DNA of 64,000 bases from Paraburkholderia phenazinium (GTDB lineage Bacteria; Pseudomonadota; Gammaproteobacteria; Burkholderiales; Burkholderiaceae), in assembly GCF_900142845.1 (NCBI RefSeq), contig NZ_FSRU01000001.1:558001-622000 (forward strand), in the 5' to 3' direction. Shown in pieces: positions 58,240 through 64,000 of the stretch. Each line of letters starts with the position of its first letter. Within the stretch, counting starts at the first letter, position 1. Below the pieces are notes generated by a model. The model was not told the DNA's origin and ran no database searches. It saw only the letters and a list, made by a program, of their open reading frames with translations. The translations under genes and the position numbers were made by a program.

Positions 58240-59112
58240 ATGCTGAAACCTGAAGTCGACAGCCTGGTCCCGCACGTTCCGTTCAGTCGGCGCACCTTCA
58301 TCAAGGCCGCGCTCGGTACAGGCTTTGCCGCTGCCGTGATGCCGGTGTCCGCGCAAACCATCCATACCGATAGCGAAGGGCTCGAGGCCGGTGAAGTCGC
58401 CGTGCATTCGGGCGACACGCTGGTGCCGGCCTACCGCGCGCAGCCTTTGGGCAAGACGCACTTGCCGGTGATCATCGTCGTGCACGAGGTTTTCGGTGTG
58501 CACGAGCATATCGCCGATGTGTGCCGGCGCTTCGCCAAGCTCGGTTATCTCGCGATCGCACCGGACCTCTATGTGCGGGAAGGGGATGCGTCGGTGTATC
58601 CGACGATCCAGCAGTTGAACGACCAACTGGTGAGCAAGGTGCCCGACGACCAGGTGCTGGCCGATCTCGACGCCACCGTCGCCTGGGCGGGCGCGAACGG
58701 TGGCGATCTGAACCGTTTGGGCGTCAATGGCTTCTGCTGGGGTGGGCGTATTACGTGGCTGTACGCGGAGCACAATCCGCGCGTGAAGGCGGCGGTGGCC
58801 TGGTACGGCCGGGTAGCCGGCGGTCACACGGCAAACAACCCCGCCAATCCGCTCGACCGGGTTGCCGACCTGCATGCGCCGGTTCTCGGACTCTACGGCC
58901 TGCAGGATCCGAGCATCCCGCAGGACACCCTCGCGCAGATGAAGCAGGCGATCGCGCAGGGACCGGAGGCGGGACGCGGCTCGCAGTTCGTCGTCTATGA
59001 CGATGCCGGTCACGCGTTCTTTGCGGACTATCGGCCCAGCTACAAGAAGGCCGATGCGGAAGACGGCTGGCGCCGCGTGCAGGTCTGGTTCAAGCAGCAC
59101 GGCGTGGCGTAG
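58240..59112 (+). CDS. Dienelactone hydrolase family protein, Tat-exported
   Basis: A 290-residue alpha/beta hydrolase. A twin-arginine signal (FSRRTFIKAALGTGFAAAVMPVSA, about residues 15-38) places it in the periplasm. The catalytic Cys is in GVNGFCWGGRIT, Asp in LYGLQDPSIP and His in DDAGHAFFAD, the Cys-Asp-His triad of carboxymethylenebutenolidase. ATG 58240 follows AAGGAG. The cytoplasmic forms act on chloroaromatic breakdown products; substrates of exported ones are not known. Confidence 0.9.
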   Translation: MLKPEVDSLVPHVPFSRRTFIKAALGTGFAAAVMPVSAQTIHTDSEGLEAGEVAVHSGDTLVPAYRAQPLGKTHLPVIIVVHEVFGVHEHIADVCRRFAKLGYLAIAPDLYVREGDASVYPTIQQLNDQLVSKVPDDQVLADLDATVAWAGANGGDLNRLGVNGFCWGGRITWLYAEHNPRVKAAVAWYGRVAGGHTANNPANPLDRVADLHAPVLGLYGLQDPSIPQDTLAQMKQAIAQGPEAGRGSQFVVYDDAGHAFFADYRPSYKKADAEDGWRRVQVWFKQHGVA

Positions 59113-59178
59113 GGGCTGCGGCGGCGCGTGGTTTTGATTACGGCCACCGCCGCCTTGCCTCTGCTGCTGCCGCTGCCG

Positions 59179-60048
59179 TTACGGATTCGGCCCGGTCGCA
59201 ACCGGCCGTGCCGGATTGGACGTCCACTCGCTCCACGATCCCGCGTAAAGCGCCGCGCCATGCAGGCCGGCGACTTCCATCGCCAGCGCGTTGACACAGG
59301 CCGTTACGCCGGAGCCGCATTGCAGCACGACGTGATCCGGTGCAATGCCCGGCAACAATGCCTGGAATTCTTCCCGTAACGAATGGGCCGGCTTGAACCG
59401 CCCGTCGGCCGTGTAATTGTCCTTGAAGAAGCGGTTCAGCGCGCCCGGAATGTGCCCGCCCACCGGGTCGAGGGTCTCGTTCTCACCGCGATACCGGTCC
59501 GCGGCGCGCGCGTCGATCACGACCCGCTCATGCGTACTCAGATTGCGCTCCACGGCCTGCACGTCGAACGTGACTGCGAGCGGCGCGCCCGCCTTGAAGT
59601 CGCCGGTGCTGTGCGGGGCCACTTCCTGCGTCAACGGTTGGCCGGCTGCTTGCCAGGCTTGCAGCCCACCGTCGAGCAAGGCCACCGCGTCGTGACCCAG
59701 CCAGCGCAGCAGCCACCAGGCGCGCGCGGCGTACATGCCGCCTTGCGCATCATAGGCAACGACCTGCTGACCTTGCTTGAGGCCGCGTGCGGCGAACAGG
59801 GCGGCGAGCTTCGTCCGGTCCGGCAGCGGATGGCGGCCGTTGGTGCCGGTCTTCGGGCTCGACAGATCGTGATCCAGATGCAGATACTGCGCACCCGGCA
59901 AGTGACCGGCTGCGTAGGCTTTCGTGCCGGCTTCGGTATCGGCCAGATCGAAACGGCAGTCGATCACGAATACGCTGCCAGGGGCCGCGGCGAGCCGTTC
60001 GGCGAGATTCGCCGCGGAGATCAGTGTGGTGTAGTGAGTGTGTGGCAT
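59179..60048 (-). CDS. sseA: 3-Mercaptopyruvate/thiosulfate sulfurtransferase
   Basis: A 289-residue two-rhodanese protein. The C-terminal active-site loop VLQCGSGVTACVNALAME (CGSGVTA) is the SseA/MST form, favouring 3-mercaptopyruvate over thiosulfate. The N-terminal rhodanese (VFVIDCRFDLADTEAG) is the non-catalytic repeat. ATG 60048 (MPHTHYTTLIS) is preferred over a start at 60117, which lies in a basic stretch. It is on the same strand as the Rieske gene but a strong terminator separates them. Confidence 0.93.
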   Translation of the reverse strand: MPHTHYTTLISAANLAERLAAAPGSVFVIDCRFDLADTEAGTKAYAAGHLPGAQYLHLDHDLSSPKTGTNGRHPLPDRTKLAALFAARGLKQGQQVVAYDAQGGMYAARAWWLLRWLGHDAVALLDGGLQAWQAAGQPLTQEVAPHSTGDFKAGAPLAVTFDVQAVERNLSTHERVVIDARAADRYRGENETLDPVGGHIPGALNRFFKDNYTADGRFKPAHSLREEFQALLPGIAPDHVVLQCGSGVTACVNALAMEVAGLHGAALYAGSWSEWTSNPARPVATGPNP

Positions 60049-60158
60049 GACGGTCCCATGCAAGATGGTTGCGAAACGGGAGATTTCGGCACGGCCCGAG
60101 CGAGCGACGAGGCGCACTCAAGCAGTTCGACCGAATGATGTTGTTAGTCTAAACAAAA

Positions 60159-60182
60159 AAAGACGGGCCGAAGCCCGTCTTT
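60159..60182 (-). terminator. Rho-independent terminator of the Rieske oxygenase gene
   Basis: A perfect 10-bp inverted repeat (AAAGACGGGC / GCCCGTCTTT) with a CGAA loop. It is followed on the minus strand by a long T-run (complement of the A-run at 60155-60161). A textbook terminator that separates the Rieske gene from sseA. Confidence 0.9.
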
Positions 60183-60226
60183 CCGTGATTGCTGTCAGCC
60201 CGCGGGCTGTATGGCGCTTGCGCCGT

Positions 60227-61333
60227 TCAGATCGTGCCGAGCTCGCGCCGCAGGAACTCGTGGAAGTGCTGCATGCCGTCTTCCATCGGGCTTTGATACG
60301 GTCCGACCTGCGACTCGCCGCGCTCCATCAGCGCGCGGCGGCCGGCGTCCATGCGCTCGGCGATCTCGTCGTCTTCGCGCGCCGTTTCCATATACGCGGC
60401 ACGTTCGGCTTCGATGAACTCACGCTCGAACAGCGCAATTTCCTCAGGGTAATAGAACTCCACGACATTGGTGGTCTTCTGCGTCCCGCGCGGAATCAGC
60501 CATGACACAACCAGCACATGCGGATACCACTCGATCATGATGCCTGGGTAGTACACCATCCAGATGGCGCCGAACTCGGGCGCCTTGCCGTCGCGGAAGC
60601 GCAGCACTTCGTCGTGCCACTTGCGATACGTCGGGCTGCCCGGTTGTTCCAGATCCTTGTGGACACCCACTGTCTGCACGCTGTACCAGTCGCCGAATTC
60701 CCACGTCAGGTCGTCGCAATTGACGAAGCTGCCGAGGCCCGGATGGAACGGCGCGACGTGGTAGTCCTCGAGGTAGACCTCGATGAAGGACTTCCAGTTG
60801 TAGTTGCATTCATGGACTTCGACGTGGTCGAACATGAAGTTCGAGAAGTCGAAATGCTGCTTGGTGCCGAGGCGCGCCAGATCCTTCGCGACGTCGCGCC
60901 CCTGGGCTTCGAACAGCAACCCTTGCCAGTTCTGCAGCGGCGTGGCGCCGAGATTCAGGCAGGGGTTGTCAGCGAAATGCGGCGCACCGAGCAACTGGCC
61001 GTTCAGATCGTAGGTCCAGCGGTGCAGGGGGCAGACGATGTTCTCCGCCTGGCCGCGGCCGTTGAGCATGATGGCTTGCCGGTGGCGGCACACGTTCGAC
61101 AGCAGTTCAACCTGTGACTGCTTGTTACGGACGAGCACACGCCCCTCGCTCTCGCTGGGCAAGGCAAAATAATCCCCCGCATCCGGCACCATGAGTTCGT
61201 GCCCGATGTAGCGAGGACCTTTCTTGAAAAGGGTTTCGATTTCGCGCGTTAGAAGCGCTTCGTCAAAGTAAGCCGTGACTGGCAGCTGGCTGTGTACAGA
61301 CCGCAACTGCAATGCATTGCTCAGATTGGACAT
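60227..61333 (-). CDS. Rieske non-haem iron oxygenase, alpha-subunit type
   Basis: A 368-residue protein of the ring-hydroxylating oxygenase alpha-subunit family. The Rieske 2Fe-2S site is CRHRQAIML...CPLHRW (Cys-x-His, Cys-x2-His), and the mononuclear iron site is EVYLEDYHVAPFHPG (Asp-x2-His-x4-His). It is short and lacks a recognisable partner beta subunit or reductase here, so it may act on amines or carnitine-like or lipid substrates. Substrate is unknown. ATG 61333 follows GGGAGTGGGA; GTG 61339 is too near it. Confidence 0.9.
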   Translation of the reverse strand: MSNLSNALQLRSVHSQLPVTAYFDEALLTREIETLFKKGPRYIGHELMVPDAGDYFALPSESEGRVLVRNKQSQVELLSNVCRHRQAIMLNGRGQAENIVCPLHRWTYDLNGQLLGAPHFADNPCLNLGATPLQNWQGLLFEAQGRDVAKDLARLGTKQHFDFSNFMFDHVEVHECNYNWKSFIEVYLEDYHVAPFHPGLGSFVNCDDLTWEFGDWYSVQTVGVHKDLEQPGSPTYRKWHDEVLRFRDGKAPEFGAIWMVYYPGIMIEWYPHVLVVSWLIPRGTQKTTNVVEFYYPEEIALFEREFIEAERAAYMETAREDDEIAERMDAGRRALMERGESQVGPYQSPMEDGMQHFHEFLRRELGTI

Positions 61334-61620
61334 TCCCACTCCCGTGAAGACGTGAAAGCAGTGAACAACCCAACCATCGAAGGTTTCGATTTAGGGAGCC
61401 CGCGATTATACCCGTTTACCCCTCCATGGGGCGACTAAGTGTCTGATTTGGGTCAAAATTGTGAAGATGGTTCACTGCTTTCGTGCGAGCAAAAAGGATT
61501 TTTTTCTGTCAGGCTCTGGGTGGGCCGTAAGGGAAGCACGTGGGACGGGAGACGGCAAGCGGATCGGTTTGGTCGCTTTTGCCGTAGAATGTCCGACTTG
61601 TTTTAATTTTGCGACCATTC

Positions 61621-61929
61621 ATGGCGAAGACCGCATCGAAAGATACCGCTGCAACGGCCGCCGAGGGCGCTGACAGCACACCGCTGCCCGAGAACTACGA
61701 AGCGGCGCTGGCGGAGCTGGAAGGACTCGTTGCGCGGATGGAAGGCGGCAGTCTGAGCCTCGAGGAATCGTTGTCCGCCTATCGGCGCGGCGCGACCCTC
61801 GTGACGTTTTGCCAGCAGCAACTGGAAAAGGTCGAGCAGCAGGTACGGGTTCTCGATGGCGAGACCCTCAAGCCGCTGCCCATGAGTGGCGCAGGCACAG
61901 CCGCTACAGAGAGCGGGGACGACCTATGA
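61621..61929 (+). CDS. xseB: Exodeoxyribonuclease VII small subunit
   Basis: A 102-residue subunit of the XseA/XseB nuclease. The core LPENYEAALAELEGLVARMEGGSLSLEESLSAYRRGATLVTFCQQQLEKVEQQV is family-typical, with extra residues at both ends. It first gene of the xseB-ispA-dxs cluster, a common linkage. The stop codon overlaps the ispA start (ATGA). Confidence 0.95.
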   Translation: MAKTASKDTAATAAEGADSTPLPENYEAALAELEGLVARMEGGSLSLEESLSAYRRGATLVTFCQQQLEKVEQQVRVLDGETLKPLPMSGAGTAATESGDDL

Positions 61930-62807
61930 CTTTCGAACAATGGATGCACTCGGTACTCGGGCGCGTCGAGACGGCACTTGAACACTATCTGCCGGCGCCT
62001 TCTGTCGAACCGGCGCAACTGCATGAAGCCATGCGTTATGCGGTGCTGGGCGGCGGCAAACGGGTGCGCCCTTTGCTGTGCCACGCGGCTGGGGAACTGA
62101 CGGGCGCACGCGCCGAATGTCTCGATGCGGCAGCGGCGGCGCTGGAAATGATCCACGTGTACTCGCTGGTGCATGATGACATGCCGTGCATGGACGACGA
62201 CGCGCTACGGCGCGGCAAGCCCACCGTGCACGTTAAGTATGATGAACCGACGGCGCTGCTGGTGGGCGACGCGCTGCAGTCGCAAGCTTTCGTTGCGCTG
62301 ACGGCCGAGGTGCTGGCGCCGGCGCAACAGGCCGCGCTGGTGCGCGAACTGGCGCTGGCGAGCGGTTCGGTCGGCATGGCCGGGGGCCAGGCCATCGATC
62401 TGGCGAGCGTCGGCCATAAGCTGACGCGGCCGCAGCTCGAAACGATGCATCGCATGAAGACCGGCGCGCTGCTGCGCGCCGCGGTGCGCATGGGCGCACT
62501 GGCCGGCGAAACGCCCAGCGCGGACGCGATGCGTTCGCTCGACGCGTACGCGGCTGCGGTAGGCCTCGCGTTTCAGGTGGTGGACGATATTCTCGACGTC
62601 ACGACCGATTCCGCGACGCTCGGCAAAACGGCAGGCAAAGACGCGAAGGACGGCAAGCCGACCTACGTGTCGATCATTGGGCTCGAAGCGTCGCGCGAAC
62701 TCGCAGCGCAACTGCGCACCGATGCCCACGCTGCGATTGCGCCATTTGGCGCGCGTGCGCAGCGTCTTGCCGAACTGGCTGATCTGGTGGTGAACCGGGT
62801 TAGCTGA
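61926..62807 (+). CDS. ispA: Farnesyl diphosphate synthase
   Basis: A 293-residue trans-prenyltransferase making farnesyl diphosphate from IPP and DMAPP/GPP. The first Asp-rich motif is [20 protein letters not shown] and the second is [31 protein letters not shown] is the substrate-binding block. The ATG at 61926 overlaps xseB by 4 bp. It supplies quinones and undecaprenyl phosphate, next to dxs. Confidence 0.96.
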   Translation: MTFEQWMHSVLGRVETALEHYLPAPSVEPAQLHEAMRYAVLGGGKRVRPLLCHAAGELTGARAECLDAAAAALEMIHVYSLVHDDMPCMDDDALRRGKPTVHVKYDEPTALLVGDALQSQAFVALTAEVLAPAQQAALVRELALASGSVGMAGGQAIDLASVGHKLTRPQLETMHRMKTGALLRAAVRMGALAGETPSADAMRSLDAYAAAVGLAFQVVDDILDVTTDSATLGKTAGKDAKDGKPTYVSIIGLEASRELAAQLRTDAHAAIAPFGARAQRLAELADLVVNRVS

Positions 62808-62892
62808 ACGCGAAAGCCCGCCGCCGCGCGTTCGTTACGACGAATGCGTGAATGAAGTGCGGGCGCGTAAGTTTTCCTACAATGGAACGACG

Positions 62893-64000
62893 ATGTACGA
62901 CTTGCTGAAAACCATCGACGACCCGGCGGCCTTGCGCCGCCTCGATCGCCGCCAATTGCAACCGCTTGCAGACGAGTTGCGTGCCTTCGTGCTCGACAGC
63001 GTCTCGCAGACGGGTGGGCACCTGTCGTCGAATCTTGGCACGGTCGAACTGACGATTGCGCTGCACTATGTGTTCGACACGCCGCGCGACCGGATCGTCT
63101 GGGATGTCGGCCATCAGACCTATCCGCACAAGATCCTGACCGGTCGCCGCGACCAGATGCACACGCTGCGGCAGTACGGGGGCATCTCCGGTTTTCCGCG
63201 CCGCGACGAATCGGAGTACGACACGTTCGGCACCGCGCACTCCAGCACGTCGATCTCCGCGGCGCTTGGCATGGCGATCGCCAGCAAGCTGCAAGGCCAG
63301 AACAACATGGGCATCGCCGTGATCGGCGACGGCGCGATGACGGCCGGCATGGCCTTCGAAGCCATGAACAACGCGGGCGTCGAAGACGACGTGCCGCTGC
63401 TCGTGATCCTGAACGACAACGACATGTCGATTTCGCCGCCGGTGGGCGCGCTGAATCGCCATCTGGCGCGCCTGATGTCGGGCCGCTTCTACGCCGCAGC
63501 GCGTGCCGGTGTGGAGCGCGTGCTGCGCGTCGCACCGCCGATGCTCGACCTCGCTCGCAAGCTCGAAGAGCACGCGAAGGGCATGATCGTGCCGGCTACG
63601 CTGTTCGAAGAGTTCGGTTTCAACTACATCGGCCCGATCGATGGTCACGACCTCGATTCGCTGATCCCAACGCTGCAGAACATCAAGGAACTGCGTGGTC
63701 CGCAGTTCCTGCACGTCGTGACCAAGAAGGGCCAGGGCTACAAGCTGGCGGAAGCGGATCCGGTGCTGTACCACGGCCCGGGCAAGTTCAATCCGGCCGA
63801 AGGGATCAAGCCGTCCACGGCGCCCAGCAAGAAGACGTACACGCAGGTTTTCGGCGACTGGTTGTGCGATGCGGCCGAACTCGACTCGCGCGTCGTCGGC
63901 ATTACGCCGGCCATGCGCGAAGGCTCGGGCATGGTGGAGTTCGAGAAGCGCTTCCCGGACCGCTACTTCGACGTCGGCATTGCCGAGCAGCACGCAGTGA
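62893..64000 (+). CDS. dxs: 1-deoxy-D-xylulose-5-phosphate synthase, partial (cut by window end)
   Basis: The first 369 codons of a TPP-dependent enzyme that starts the MEP isoprenoid pathway, joining pyruvate and glyceraldehyde 3-phosphate. Blocks include [57 protein letters not shown] with the TPP/Mg Asp-Asn ([14 protein letters not shown]), and the start of the C-terminal pyrimidine domain ([23 protein letters not shown]). The rest lies beyond position 64000. ATG 62893 with GGAACG upstream; 85 bp after ispA. Confidence 0.97.
   Translation, partial: MYDLLKTIDDPAALRRLDRRQLQPLADELRAFVLDSVSQTGGHLSSNLGTVELTIALHYVFDTPRDRIVWDVGHQTYPHKILTGRRDQMHTLRQYGGISGFPRRDESEYDTFGTAHSSTSISAALGMAIASKLQGQNNMGIAVIGDGAMTAGMAFEAMNNAGVEDDVPLLVILNDNDMSISPPVGALNRHLARLMSGRFYAAARAGVERVLRVAPPMLDLARKLEEHAKGMIVPATLFEEFGFNYIGPIDGHDLDSLIPTLQNIKELRGPQFLHVVTKKGQGYKLAEADPVLYHGPGKFNPAEGIKPSTAPSKKTYTQVFGDWLCDAAELDSRVVGITPAMREGSGMVEFEKRFPDRYFDVGIAEQHAV

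Overview
The window looks like a piece of the main chromosome of a Burkholderia-group betaproteobacterium, most likely Paraburkholderia or Burkholderia. The grounds are the high GC content, a BPSS1780-type membrane protein, a DUF3563 mini-protein, a glucose-dehydrogenase operon closely resembling the Burkholderia cepacia FAD-GDH, and a GlgE/TreS/TreYZ cluster typical of the group. Protein families were recognised by reading sequence, with no database search. No rRNA, tRNA, CRISPR array or intact insertion sequence was seen.

Layout. 0-8.6 kb: metZ, an AraC regulator, an FKBP prolyl isomerase, a degenerate histidine kinase preceded by a possible leader peptide, two membrane proteins (CorC-like and TauE-like), an M19 dipeptidase with an unusual N-terminal extension, and a divergent tetR / NTF2-like pair with a clear palindromic operator. 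8.6-27 kb: seven tightly packed or overlapping minus-strand genes, in transcription order glgE, treS-pep2, glgB, glgX, treZ, malQ, treY. Together they can turn trehalose or maltose into maltose 1-phosphate and alpha-glucan (TreS-Pep2, GlgE, GlgB), and alpha-glucan back into trehalose (GlgX, TreY, TreZ, MalQ). glgC, glgA and glgM are absent from the window, which suggests glucan is made by the GlgE route.

28-32 kb: a three-gene FAD-dependent sugar dehydrogenase (Tat-exported small subunit, GMC catalytic subunit with a Cys cluster, tri-haem cytochrome c). 32-46 kb: a mixed stretch with a PP1-like phosphatase, a RES/Xre toxin-antitoxin pair, two LysR regulators each divergent from a small metabolic or export gene, a CHAD protein, a PAP2 phosphatase, a PHB-depolymerase-family esterase, DUF3563, photolyase, a BPSS1780-like protein, homoserine kinase and a DUF2782-like protein.

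46-53 kb: AMP nucleosidase, then a visibly more AT-rich accessory patch (about 48.0-50.8 kb) with a DUF2515-like protein, its overlapping membrane-anchored partner and a third unassigned protein, then a split chromate transporter under a divergent LysR gene. 53-64 kb: housekeeping genes (LOG-family protein, polA, type II NADH dehydrogenase, dienelactone hydrolase, SseA sulfurtransferase, a Rieske oxygenase, and the isoprenoid cluster xseB-ispA-dxs, with dxs cut off by the window end).

The most unusual items are GlgE with a duplicated but apparently dead catalytic barrel, the DUF2515 accessory module, the leader-peptide/degenerate-kinase arrangement, and the M19 dipeptidase with a Cys-rich domain in front of an internal Tat/lipoprotein signal.
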